Program-made: the position numbers and the translations under genes
Assembly: GCA_046349435.1 (NCBI GenBank)
Contig: JAXMCI010000002.1
Span: forward strand, 310,001 to 374,000
Source: JAXMCI01 sp046349435
GTDB taxonomy: Bacteria > Pseudomonadota > Alphaproteobacteria > Dongiales > Dongiaceae
DNA length: 64,000 bases
Reading direction: 5' to 3'
In this document: piece after piece, positions 24,480 through 32,441 of the stretch
Position numbering within the stretch: the stretch's first letter is position 1
Layout: the number at the start of each line of letters is the position of its first letter
Notes under the pieces: model-generated
The model's input: the letters and a program-made list of their open reading frames with translations, nothing else
What the model was told of the DNA's origin: nothing
The model's database searches: none

Positions 24480-25730
24480 CTAGCGGAAGCGCTCCAGCGC
24501 GAAGTCGGCCGCCGGCACCGCCGGGGTGCGGCCGGCCATCAGGTCGGCGAGCAGGTCGGCGGAGCCGCAGGAGAGGGTCCAGCCGAGCGGGCCGTGGCCG
24601 GCGTTGATGTAGAGGTTGGCGATCGGCGAGCGGCCGACCACCGGCCGGCCGTCCGGGCAGAGCGGCCTCAGGCCGTGCCAGAACTGCGTCGGGCCGCCGG
24701 GGAACTCCGGGAAGAGCAGGCGGAAGCCTTCCAGCAGCATCGCCGAGCGCGCCTGGTTCGGCGCGAGGTCGAAGCCGGCGAACTCGGCGGTGCCGGCCAG
24801 CCGGATGCGCGTGCCAAGCGGCGTCACCGCCATCTTGCGGTCGTAGTCGCAGACCGGGATCTTCGGCGCCTTGTTCCAGCCGCCGGCCTCGATGGTCGCG
24901 GCGTAGCCCTTGCAGGGGCGCACCGGCAGGGCGAAGCCGAGGCTGCGGGCGAGTGCCGTGCTGTAGCTGCCGGCCGCCAGCACGAAGCGGTCGCCGGCGA
25001 TGCGGCCCGCCGAGGTGGCGAGCGCGGCGACGCGGCCGCCGGAGACCTCGAAGCCGGTGGCGCTGACCCCGGTGCGGAACTCGACGCCGAGCCCCGCCGC
25101 CGCCTTGGCCAGGCCCTGGGTGAAGACATGGCAGTCGCCGCTGTGGTCGTCGGCATAATGGATGCCGCCGGCGATCTCGCCGCCGACCGGCCCCAGCGCC
25201 GGCTCCAGCGCCAGCGCCGCGGCGGGGTCGAGCTGGCGCACGTCCTGGCCGAGCTCGCGGTACATCGCCGCCGCCTTGGCCGCCTTGGCGAAGGCGACGG
25301 GGTCGCGATAGATGCGCAGGTTGCCCTGGTCGCAGCGGTCGTAGCGCAGGCCCGTCTCGGCGGTGATCGCGGTCAGCGCGTCGCGGCTGTGCACGGCCAG
25401 CCGCAGCACCGACTCGGTGTTGCGGCGCCACGTCGCCGGCCGGCAGTTGGCGAGGAAGGCGAGGCCCCAGCCCAGCATGCCGGGCAGCGCGCGCAGGCGC
25501 AGCAGGATCGGCGAGTCCTCGCGCCCGAGATGGGTCAGCATGACCTTCGGCACGCCCGGCGCGGCCCAGGGGTCCGACATGCCGGGGGTGACCAGCCCGC
25601 CATTGGCGAAGCTGGTCTCCAGCGCCGCCCCCGGCTGGCGGTCGACCAGGATGACCCGGTCGCCCTCCTTGGCCAGCCGGTAGGCGGTGGTGACCCCGAC
25701 GACCCCGGCGCCGAGGACGACGGTGGTCAC
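24480..25730 (-). CDS. dadA: D-amino acid dehydrogenase
   Basis: This 416-residue flavoprotein starts with GTG inside the stop of the RidA gene (GTGA). It has the FAD motif VVLGAGVVGVTTAYRLA, the DadA blocks TSFANGGLVTPGMSDPW and GIHYADDHSGDCHVFTQGLA, and a C-terminal HGLRPLCPDGRPVVGR, NLYINAGHGPLGWTLSCGSA. DadA oxidises D-amino acids, mainly D-alanine, to 2-oxo acids and ammonia at the inner membrane, passing electrons to quinone. Pairing with RidA makes sense because the first product is a reactive imine that RidA hydrolyses. Confidence 0.93.
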   Translation of the reverse strand: MTTVVLGAGVVGVTTAYRLAKEGDRVILVDRQPGAALETSFANGGLVTPGMSDPWAAPGVPKVMLTHLGREDSPILLRLRALPGMLGWGLAFLANCRPATWRRNTESVLRLAVHSRDALTAITAETGLRYDRCDQGNLRIYRDPVAFAKAAKAAAMYRELGQDVRQLDPAAALALEPALGPVGGEIAGGIHYADDHSGDCHVFTQGLAKAAAGLGVEFRTGVSATGFEVSGGRVAALATSAGRIAGDRFVLAAGSYSTALARSLGFALPVRPCKGYAATIEAGGWNKAPKIPVCDYDRKMAVTPLGTRIRLAGTAEFAGFDLAPNQARSAMLLEGFRLLFPEFPGGPTQFWHGLRPLCPDGRPVVGRSPIANLYINAGHGPLGWTLSCGSADLLADLMAGRTPAVPAADFALERFR

Positions 25731-26356
25731 CGCCCGCGGCGCCCGCCGCGCGTCGCCGCGCCGCGCCGTCCGGCGGCCTTCGGCGCCGCCTTCGCACGGC
25801 GCCTTCGGCGCGGCCTTGGCGCGGCCTTCGGAGCCGCCTTCGCGCGCGCCTTCGGCGCTGCCTTCGCCGCCCGCTTGGCGGCCGTCTTGCGCCCGCCCTT
25901 CGCGGCCGCCTTCGGCGCGGCCTTGGCCGACGCCTTGGCACGGCTCTTCGCCCGCGTCTTGGCCGCGGCGCGGCGGCCGCGCCCGCCTCCGACATGGGCG
26001 TAGGCGACGATCTCGATGCGCGCGCCCGGCACCATCAGCTGGGCGATCACCGTGGCGCGGTTGGGATAGGGCTGCGGGAAGCTCCGGCGATAGACCTCGT
26101 TCATGCCGGGGAAGTCGGCGGCGTCGGGCAGGTAGACGAGCACCTGGGTGACGTCGGCCATGCTGCCGCCGGCCGCCTCGACGGTCCGCCGCAGGTTGGC
26201 GAGGGTCAGCTCGGTCTGCTTGCCGATCTCGCCGGTCTCGATCGAGCCGTCGGCCTTCATCGGGATCTGGGCGGTGTAGATGATGCCATCGGCGATGGTC
26301 GCCCATTCGATCGGTGAATTGGCGGCCTTGAGGCCGGTAGCGACGGCTGCCTTCAT
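25727..26356 (-). CDS. RidA family imine/enamine deaminase with basic histone-H1-like tail
   Basis: Residues 1-122 are a complete RidA domain: N-terminal SPIEWATIADGIIYTAQIPM, GEIGKQTELTLANLRRTVEAAG, VLVYLPDAADFPGMNEVY, and the PNRATV arginine that binds the substrate carboxylate, with the late Glu in IEIVAYA. Residues 123-209 form an unusual tail of Lys, Arg and Ala with repeated KAAPKA/RAKA units, like bacterial histone-H1-like proteins. A good ribosome site (GGAGGAAGC) precedes the ATG. It hydrolyses the imines made by the overlapping D-amino-acid dehydrogenase; the tail suggests nucleic-acid or polyanion binding, which is inference. Confidence 0.85.
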   Translation of the reverse strand: MKAAVATGLKAANSPIEWATIADGIIYTAQIPMKADGSIETGEIGKQTELTLANLRRTVEAAGGSMADVTQVLVYLPDAADFPGMNEVYRRSFPQPYPNRATVIAQLMVPGARIEIVAYAHVGGGRGRRAAAKTRAKSRAKASAKAAPKAAAKGGRKTAAKRAAKAAPKARAKAAPKAAPRPRRRRRAKAAPKAAGRRGAATRGGRRGR

Positions 26357-26465
26357 GGTGCTTCCTCCGAGGGCGGGCGCTGGTGGGGAAGGGATGGCGC
26401 CGCGCGGACTGAACGGTCGGCATCATTGTCGCGCGTGCGGCGAAAGATCAAGGGCGCGGGTCTTT

Positions 26466-27254
26466 TCACAGCCGCACCGCCGGCCGGACGCGCAGCCGCT
26501 CGGCGAGGTCGTCGTAGGGCATCTGCACCAGCGCGGTGGAGATCGCCTCGGCCTCGCGCGCATCGCGGCCGGCGATCGCCTCGGCGAGGCGGCGGTGATG
26601 CGGCAGCCCGCGCCTGAAGGCCTCGAGATCCTCCGTCGTCATCTCGACCTGGATCGACATCAGCGAGCCGACCAGGCGCCCGAGATGCACCAGCAGGTCG
26701 TTGTGCGAGGCCTGGTGGATCAGGCCGTGGAAGGCGATGTCGGTGGCCGCGATCGACGGCGGATCATCGACGCAGGCCTCGAGCTGCGCGCACGCCTCGA
26801 GGATGGCCTTGCACTCGGCGCGGGTCGCGCGCTTGGCGGCGAGGCCGGAGGCGCGCGGCTCGACGATCAGGCGGAACTCGACGAGCGAGAAGGCGTGGCG
26901 CAGCCGCAGCCGGCCCGAGGCCTGCCAGGCAAGCACCGAGGGATCGAGCAGGTTCCACTGCGAGCGCGGCCGCACCCGCATGCCGGTCTTCGGCCGGACC
27001 TCGAGCAGGCCCTTGCCGACCAGCACCTTCACCGCCTCGCGCAGCGCGCCGCGGCTGACGCCGAGCTCGGCGCCGAGCTCCGGCTCGGTCGGCAGCGTGC
27101 CCTCGTCGCCGAACTCGTGGCGCACGATGCGCTGGCCGAGCTCGTCCACGACCTGGTCGTGCAGCCGGCGCAGCGGGAACAGCGCCGCGCCGGCGCGGCG
27201 GCGCGTTCGAGCCCGCTTGGCCGGCTCGGTCGGCCGGGACTTGACGGTGGGCAT
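26466..27254 (-). CDS. GntR-family (FadR/FCD subfamily) transcriptional regulator
   Basis: This 262-residue DNA-binding repressor has an N-terminal winged helix at about 30-95 (GTLPTEPELGAELGVSRGALREAV then LEVRPKTGMRVRPRSQWNLLDP) and an all-helical FCD effector domain with metal-site histidines around TDIAFHGLIHQASHN and LPHHRRLAEAI. The segment NLLDPSVLAWQ is typical of regulators of sugar-acid and galactonate metabolism. ATG 27254 follows GGAAGGCGAG; an ATG at 27323 would add 23 residues. It is divergent from the ABC importer operon that includes an enolase-superfamily dehydratase, its likely target. Confidence 0.9.
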   Translation of the reverse strand: MPTVKSRPTEPAKRARTRRRAGAALFPLRRLHDQVVDELGQRIVRHEFGDEGTLPTEPELGAELGVSRGALREAVKVLVGKGLLEVRPKTGMRVRPRSQWNLLDPSVLAWQASGRLRLRHAFSLVEFRLIVEPRASGLAAKRATRAECKAILEACAQLEACVDDPPSIAATDIAFHGLIHQASHNDLLVHLGRLVGSLMSIQVEMTTEDLEAFRRGLPHHRRLAEAIAGRDAREAEAISTALVQMPYDDLAERLRVRPAVRL

Positions 27255-27329
27255 CGGCTCGCCTTCCTGGACGGCGCGCGCCCGGCTTGGCGCGCCAATC
27301 ATCCTACGATACGATAATGCCACCGCAAG

Positions 27330-27353
27330 GCGGCCGCCAGCGCTGGCGGCCGC
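27330..27353. promoter_or_regulatory. 24-bp perfect palindrome upstream of a TTGACA box: candidate GntR operator
   Basis: The halves GCGGCCGCCAGC and GCTGGCGGCCGC are exact complements. Three bases later TTGACA (27356-27361) is a good -35 box for the importer operon; the -10 is weak. The site lies between the GntR gene and the operon it probably controls. It could alternatively be an RNA hairpin. Confidence 0.5.
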
Positions 27354-27438
27354 AATTGACAGCGGGCAGGCGATGGATCGAGATTAGCCTGCCGGTTAAG
27401 GCCAAGCTGGCCGCCGAAACCAGATCAGGGAGAGCAGT

Positions 27439-28326
27439 ATGAGGAATGGACTGAGGCAAGCCTTTCTCGCCGCCACGGCGCTGGTCGCCGCCGCGGTGCT
27501 GGCGGGCACGGCGATGGCCGACCCGCCGAAGACGCTCGAGCCCGGCAAGCTCAACATCGCCATGAACGGCGACATGCCGATGACCCAGTTCAAGGACGGG
27601 GTGCTGAGCGGCACCGACGGCGAGCTGATGGTGCTCGCCGCCAAGGCGATCGGCCTCGAGCCGGTCATCCACCAGATGGACTGGGCCGCCGAGATCGAGT
27701 CGACCAAGCAGGGCAAGGTCGACGTCATGCACGGCGCCATGGGCTGGAAGACCGAGCGCACCAAGATCATGATCCTGACCGAGCCGATCTACTACTTCGG
27801 CACCTTGCTCACCCAGAAGGCCGGCCACAACTGGCACACCTTCGCCGACATGAAGGGCCGCTCGGTCGGCACGGTGAACGGCTTCACGCTGGTGCCGGAG
27901 CTGAAGAAGGTCGACGGGATCGGCGAGGTGAAGCTCTACGACACCTCGGACGGCGCGGTGCAGGACCTCGTCGCCGGCCGCGTCGACATGATCATCCTCG
28001 ATCCGCCGCTGGTGCAGTACGTCATCAAGCAGCACCCGGAGTGGAACCTGGAGCAGATCGCGGTCGATGCCGAGCCGGACAAGTATCCGATCATGTCGAC
28101 CAAGTACAACGTGATCTTCGGCGTCAACAAGAACGAGCCCGAGCTGGCCGAGGCCATCAACCAGCAGATCCTGCAGATGTGGAAGGACTGCACCAACGTG
28201 AAGGTGATGGCGAAGTACGGCCTCAGCGACAAGTCCTGGTTCATCCCGCCGTCGCCGAATCCCCGCCTCGGCGTCGACCGCAAGGAAGGCTACCAGGCGC
28301 CGACCGCCGAGCACTGCTTCAAGTAG
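27439..28326 (+). CDS. ABC transporter substrate-binding protein, polar amino acid (family 3) type
   Basis: This 295-residue periplasmic protein has a signal peptide (LRQAFLAATALVAAAVLAGT, cleavage after AMA) and the family-3 layout: LNIAMNGDMPMTQF, GELMVLAAKAIGLEPVIHQM, a lobe 2 with GRSVGTVNGFTLVPELK, and DLVAGRVDMIILDPPLVQYV. A GGGAGAGCAGT site precedes the ATG. It is the first gene of an ATPase-permease-permease-enzyme cluster under probable GntR control. The ligand is not certain; the downstream enolase-superfamily enzyme hints at a sugar acid or modified amino acid. Confidence 0.9.
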   Translation: MRNGLRQAFLAATALVAAAVLAGTAMADPPKTLEPGKLNIAMNGDMPMTQFKDGVLSGTDGELMVLAAKAIGLEPVIHQMDWAAEIESTKQGKVDVMHGAMGWKTERTKIMILTEPIYYFGTLLTQKAGHNWHTFADMKGRSVGTVNGFTLVPELKKVDGIGEVKLYDTSDGAVQDLVAGRVDMIILDPPLVQYVIKQHPEWNLEQIAVDAEPDKYPIMSTKYNVIFGVNKNEPELAEAINQQILQMWKDCTNVKVMAKYGLSDKSWFIPPSPNPRLGVDRKEGYQAPTAEHCFK

Positions 28327-28359
28327 GCCGGCGGCACGACGCAAGATCGTCCTCGACCA

Positions 28360-28389
28360 GAGGGGGCGGGCGGCGAGGCCCGCCCCCTC
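28360..28389. terminator. 12-bp perfect stem hairpin after the binding-protein gene
   Basis: The arms GAGGGGGCGGGC (28360-28371) and GCCCGCCCCCTC (28378-28389) pair exactly over a 6-nt loop. No T-run follows, and the ATPase gene begins 17 bp later, so partial attenuation or protection of the binding-protein message is more likely than full termination. Confidence 0.65.
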
Positions 28390-28405
28390 GCTGCGAGAGC
28401 GGCCC

Positions 28406-29176
28406 ATGGATCCCCTGCTGCGCATCGTCGACCTGCACAAGCGCTTCGCCTCGCTCGAGGTGCTGTCCGGCGTCGACCTCGACGTGCAGCGCGGCGAGGT
28501 CGTCTCGATCATCGGCCCGAGCGGCTCGGGCAAGACCACCCTGCTGCGCTGCATCAACTACCTGGAGAAGCCGAGCGCCGGCCGCATCTACATCGACGGC
28601 ACGCTGATCGGCGAGCGCCAGGCGGGCAACGGCAGCTACGTCCATCTCAGCGACCGCGAGCTGGCCAAGGAGCGGCGCGAGATCGGCTTCGTCTTCCAGC
28701 GCTTCAACCTGTTCCCGCACCTGACGGCGCTGGAGAACGTCACCATCGCGCCGCGCAAGGTGCTGGGCGTGCCGCGCGCCGAGGCGGCCGCACGCGGCCG
28801 CGAGATGCTCGAGAAGGTCGGGCTCGGCCACAAGCTCGACGAATATCCCGAGCGGCTCTCCGGCGGCCAGCAGCAGCGCGTGGCGATCGCCCGCGTGCTC
28901 GCCATGCAGCCCAAGCTGATGCTGTTCGACGAGGCGACCTCGGCGCTCGACCCGGAGCTGATCGGCGAGGTGCTGCGCGTCATGCGCCAGCTCGCCGAGG
29001 AGGGCCGCACCATGGTCATCGTCACCCACGAGGTGAGCTTCGCGGGCGAGGTCTCCGACCGCATCGTCTTCATGGACGGCGGCAAGATCGTCGAGCAGGG
29101 CCCGCCCGCCGAGGTGCTCTACCGGCCGCAGCAGCCGCGCACCCAGGCCTTCCTCAGCCGCCTGCAGCAGCGGTAG
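28406..29176 (+). CDS. Amino acid ABC transporter ATP-binding protein, GlnQ/HisP type
   Basis: This 256-residue ATPase has Walker A GPSGSGKT at residues 37-44, Q-loop FVFQRFNLFPHLTALENV, signature LSGGQQQRVAIARVL, Walker B LMLFDEATSALDPELIGEVL and switch VTHEVSF. The FNLFPHLT and TSALDPE strings are typical of polar-amino-acid importers. It energises the two permeases encoded downstream. Confidence 0.94.
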   Translation: MDPLLRIVDLHKRFASLEVLSGVDLDVQRGEVVSIIGPSGSGKTTLLRCINYLEKPSAGRIYIDGTLIGERQAGNGSYVHLSDRELAKERREIGFVFQRFNLFPHLTALENVTIAPRKVLGVPRAEAAARGREMLEKVGLGHKLDEYPERLSGGQQQRVAIARVLAMQPKLMLFDEATSALDPELIGEVLRVMRQLAEEGRTMVIVTHEVSFAGEVSDRIVFMDGGKIVEQGPPAEVLYRPQQPRTQAFLSRLQQR

Positions 29177-29206
29177 CGATGCGGGCGCCCCGGTCCCCTT
29201 GGTTCC

Positions 29207-29271
29207 GTCATCCCGGCGAAAGCCGGGATCCATGGTTCCACCTGTGCGATGCGGGCCGATGGATCCCGGCG
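29207..29271. repeat. REP-like element, second copy (right arm diverged)
   Basis: 29207-29233 is identical to the left arm of the element at 13801; the right side keeps only ATGGATCCCGGC (29259-29270) and then diverges. It fills the gap between the ATPase and the first permease gene of the importer. Confidence 0.8.
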
Positions 29272-29288
29272 CTCGGAGTGCCCGCCTG

Positions 29289-29957
29289 ATGGAGCGCTTC
29301 TGGGCCGTCCTGGTCGAGAAGGGGCCGTACTTCCTCTCCCGCCTGCTCGGCGGGCTCGACACCACGATCATCGTCGCCATCGGCGCGCTGATCTTCGCGC
29401 TGATCTTCGGCCTGGTGGTCGCGCTGATGCGGCTGTCGCGGCACCGGCTGCTGCGCTGGCCGGCGATCGCCTATATCGAGTTCATCCGCGGCACGCCGGC
29501 GCTGGTCCAGCTCTTCGTCATCTATTTCGGCCTGCCGGACGCCGGCGTCACGCCCTCGCCGCTGCAGGCGGCGATCATCGGGCTCGGCGTCAACGGCGCC
29601 GCCTACCTGGCGGAGATCTACCGCGCCGGCATCGAGGCGATCCATCGCGGCCAGATGGAGGCGGCGCTGACGCTGGGCATGACCCCGGCGCGCGCCATGC
29701 AGTACATCATCCTGCCGCAGGCCGTGCGCACCATGCTGCCGCCGATGACCAGCTTCGCCATCAACCTGCTCAAGGACACCGCGCTGGTCTCGGTGGTGGC
29801 GGCCCCGGAGATCATGTTCTACGCCCGCAACCTGGTGACCGAGAGCATCCAGAGCGCGCATGTCTACCTGATCGCCGGCGCCATCTATCTCTGCATGACG
29901 ATCCCGCTCTCCCGCGTGGCGGCGGCGCTGGAGCGCGCCAAGCGGGCCTGGAACTGA
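29289..29957 (+). CDS. Amino acid ABC transporter permease (HisM/GlnP type), subunit 1
   Basis: This 222-residue inner-membrane protein starts at ATG 29289; a longer frame upstream only translates the REP-like repeat. It shows the family segments YIEFIRGTPALVQLFVIYFG, IIGLGVNGAAYLAEIYRAGI, and the EAA coupling loop GQMEAALTLGMTPARAMQYI, followed by ILPQAVRTMLPPMTSFAINL. It pairs with the second permease 10 bp downstream. Confidence 0.93.
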   Translation: MERFWAVLVEKGPYFLSRLLGGLDTTIIVAIGALIFALIFGLVVALMRLSRHRLLRWPAIAYIEFIRGTPALVQLFVIYFGLPDAGVTPSPLQAAIIGLGVNGAAYLAEIYRAGIEAIHRGQMEAALTLGMTPARAMQYIILPQAVRTMLPPMTSFAINLLKDTALVSVVAAPEIMFYARNLVTESIQSAHVYLIAGAIYLCMTIPLSRVAAALERAKRAWN

Positions 29958-29967
29958 CGCGCGGCCG

Positions 29968-30651
29968 ATGCCCGACCTGCCGCAGATCTATGCCGACAAC
30001 ATCGAGAGCTGGCTGCCGCAGCTGCTCGAGGCCTGCGTCGGCACGCTGCGGCTGGCCGCGGTGTCCTTCGTGCTGGCGGTGCTGGTCGGCCTGGTGATGG
30101 CGCTCGCCCGCACCGCGCGCAGCCGCGTGCTGCGCAGCGCCGCCGCCTGCTACATCGAGGTCGCCCGCGGCCTGCCGGCGCTGGTCATCCTCTACATCGT
30201 CTACTACGTGCCGCCGCAGATGTTCCCCGGCGAGAGGTGGATGGCGCTGCCGGCCTTCGTCGCCGCCGTGGTCGGGCTCGCCATCCAGGGCGGCGCCATC
30301 CTCGCCGAGGTCTTCCGCTCCGGCATCGAGGCGCTGCACAAGGGCCAGAGCGAGGCGGCGCTGTCGCTCGGCATGACGCCGGCCAAGACGATGGCCTACA
30401 TCATCCTGCCGCAGGCCCTGCGCATCGTGCTGCCGCCGGTCGGCAACTACGCCATCGGCCTGCTCAAGGACACCTCGGTCTGCGCGCTGATCGCCGCCCC
30501 CGAGCTGATGCTGCGCGCCAAGGACCTCGCATCCTCCGACTTCGAGCCGATGGCCGTCTTCCTGCTCGCCGCGGCGCTCTACTTCGCGATGAGCTATCCG
30601 CTGTCGCTCGGCGTGCGCTACATGGAGGCGCGGCTCTCGCGCCACCGCTGA
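29968..30651 (+). CDS. Amino acid ABC transporter permease (HisM/GlnP type), subunit 2
   Basis: This 227-residue membrane protein has YIEVARGLPALVILYIVYYV, GLAIQGGAILAEVFRSGI, the coupling loop GQSEAALSLGMTPAKTMAYI, and ILPQALRIVLPPVGNYAIGL. The layout mirrors subunit 1, as expected for the heterodimeric channel. It lies 36 bp upstream of the enolase-superfamily gene, which completes the cluster. Confidence 0.93.
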   Translation: MPDLPQIYADNIESWLPQLLEACVGTLRLAAVSFVLAVLVGLVMALARTARSRVLRSAAACYIEVARGLPALVILYIVYYVPPQMFPGERWMALPAFVAAVVGLAIQGGAILAEVFRSGIEALHKGQSEAALSLGMTPAKTMAYIILPQALRIVLPPVGNYAIGLLKDTSVCALIAAPELMLRAKDLASSDFEPMAVFLLAAALYFAMSYPLSLGVRYMEARLSRHR

Positions 30652-30687
30652 CCCCCCGTCCGCCCACACCCCCCGAGGAACCACCCG

Positions 30688-31884
30688 ATGAAGATCGTCA
30701 GCCTGGAGGCCATCCCGGTCCGCATCCCCTACAAGCATGTCGAAGCCTCCTCGGTGATCGCGCGCGGCGGCGTCGCCGACGTGCTGGTCAAGCTGACCAC
30801 CGACGAGGGGCTGGTCGGCTGGGGCGAGTGCACGCGGGCGGCCGACACGCCCGGCATCGAGAGCGCGGTGAGGGCGATGGCGCCGCTGGTGATCGGCCGC
30901 GACCCCTGGGAGAAGGAGCAGCTGCACCGCGACCTGGCGATCCCGGCGCTCTGGGCCTTCCAGCCGATGACCGGCAACTTCGCCTATGCCGGCATCGACA
31001 TGGCGCTGTGGGACCTCTGCGGCAAGATCGCCGGCCAGCCGCTCTACAAGCTGCTCGGCGGCGCGCTGCGCGACGAGGTCGACTACTACTACTACCTGGA
31101 ATGGGGCACGCCGCGCGAGCTCGAGCGCCAGGGCAGGGACGGCATCAAGCGCGGCTACCGCGCCTTCTACATGAAGGTCGGCGTCGACGAGGCGCGCGAG
31201 GAGGCGATGCTCGAGGCGCTGCGCGGCGCGATCGGCCCGGCCGGGCTGATCCGCATCGACGCCAACCAGGCCTGGAGCCAGCCCCAGGCGCTGCGCATCC
31301 TCGAGCGCTGGCACGAGCGCTACGTCATCGACTTCGCCGAGGCGCCGGTGCGCATCGACCCGGTCGAGAACATGCTCGACCTGCGCCGCAAGGTGAAGGC
31401 GCCGCTCTGCGTCAACGAGGGCATGTGGCGCGAGGCCGACGCCTACCGGATGATCAAGAGCCGCTGCGGCGACTATCTCTGCTACTCGCCCTACTGGGTC
31501 GGCTCGCTGCTGCGCTTCCACCAGCTCAACTGGGCGGCCCATCTCGAGGGCTGGCTGGTCTGCAAGCACACCCACGGCGAGTACGGGCTGGCCGCGGCGG
31601 CGGCGCACCACGCCATGCTGGCGGCGCCCAACACCGGCCTCGGCAACCAGCAGACCGCGCAGATCATGGAGGACGACATCCTCACCGCCCCGATCCCGAT
31701 CGTCGACCGGCCGCGCTGGGGCCGCATCGAGGGGCCGGGCCTCGGCGTCGAGGTTGACGAGGACAAGGTCGGCCGCTTCCACGCCGACTACCGCGCGCAC
31801 GGCGACTACCCGACATATCCGCCGCATCTCGCCGGCGGCGGCACGGCCGCGCCCGCCAGGCCGCGCGGACGTGCCCGGCGATAG
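30688..31884 (+). CDS. Mandelate racemase/muconate lactonizing enzyme family protein
   Basis: This 398-residue enolase-superfamily enzyme has the N-terminal capping domain (RIPYKHVEASSVI, WGECTRAADTPG) and a TIM barrel with K163 in YMKVGVDEAR, metal ligands D191 (RIDANQAW), E218 (FAEAPV) and E244 (VNEGMW), and a His pair H294/H296 in CKHTHGEYG. Such enzymes abstract a proton alpha to a carboxylate and act as dehydratases, racemases or lactonases. Position behind a GntR-controlled importer suggests it processes the imported acid. The last 25 residues are an unusual Pro/Arg/Ala tail. Exact reaction unknown. Confidence 0.88.
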   Translation: MKIVSLEAIPVRIPYKHVEASSVIARGGVADVLVKLTTDEGLVGWGECTRAADTPGIESAVRAMAPLVIGRDPWEKEQLHRDLAIPALWAFQPMTGNFAYAGIDMALWDLCGKIAGQPLYKLLGGALRDEVDYYYYLEWGTPRELERQGRDGIKRGYRAFYMKVGVDEAREEAMLEALRGAIGPAGLIRIDANQAWSQPQALRILERWHERYVIDFAEAPVRIDPVENMLDLRRKVKAPLCVNEGMWREADAYRMIKSRCGDYLCYSPYWVGSLLRFHQLNWAAHLEGWLVCKHTHGEYGLAAAAAHHAMLAAPNTGLGNQQTAQIMEDDILTAPIPIVDRPRWGRIEGPGLGVEVDEDKVGRFHADYRAHGDYPTYPPHLAGGGTAAPARPRGRARR

Positions 31885-31903
31885 CCGCAGATGTAGCTGT
31901 CTT

Positions 31904-31938
31904 TGACACTCCCGCCCCTCCGCTCGCGGGTGAGTGTC
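31904..31938 (+). terminator. Bulged hairpin downstream of the enolase-superfamily gene
   Basis: GACACTCCCGC pairs with GCGGGTGAGTGTC with a 2-nt bulge, 19 bp after the stop. No strong T-run follows. It plausibly ends the importer operon. Confidence 0.45.
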
Positions 31939-32070
31939 GACGCCTCTGACAGTCCCTGCCTCGCGGCATCTTTCCCTGCAATGCCGGCTCCGGCAGAAGG
32001 AACTTAGCTTCCTCGCGGCCGGTTCTCGGTGCTGGCTTGGCCGTTGACGGTCAGCAGGGCAGGGACGGGC

Positions 32071-32430
32071 ATGAGCCGGGATCCGATCATCTCGCGGCGG
32101 GCGTTCTGCGCCGCCGCACCGTTGCTGGCGGTTCGGCTGCAGCCCGGGCGGGCGGCGCTCTCCGCGTCCCTGGCCGCGCTCGTCGGCGATCCCGCGGCAT
32201 GGCGCGCGGTGGGCCGGCGCCGGCTTGCCATGCACCCCGAGGAGACGAGGCGCGCGACGCTGCTCGCCGCGCTCGCCGACGGCTACCCCGCCGGCGCCCC
32301 GCTCGCCGCCCGGCGCGCCTGGTTCGTCGCCCGCTGTCGCGACGATTTCGCGGCTGGCCGGGTGGAGCGGGTGGAGGGCTGGGTGATGGCGCGAACCGAG
32401 CTGCGCCTGGCGGCGCTGCTCGCGCTCTAG
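32071..32430 (+). CDS. Small Tat-signal protein upstream of GMC oxidoreductase
   Basis: This 119-residue protein starts at ATG 32071. An SRRAF twin-arginine motif at residues 8-12 is followed by a hydrophobic stretch (CAAAPLLAV), so export by Tat is likely. The mature part is helical and Arg/Ala-rich with no catalytic motif. Its size, signal and position 11 bp before a GMC oxidoreductase match the small subunit of gluconate-2-dehydrogenase-like or fructose-dehydrogenase-like complexes, in which a Tat small subunit carries the flavoprotein across the membrane. Sequence itself is not clearly that family, so this is inference from context. Confidence 0.65.
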   Translation: MSRDPIISRRAFCAAAPLLAVRLQPGRAALSASLAALVGDPAAWRAVGRRRLAMHPEETRRATLLAALADGYPAGAPLAARRAWFVARCRDDFAAGRVERVEGWVMARTELRLAALLAL

Positions 32431-32441
32431 GGCGGCGCGCC

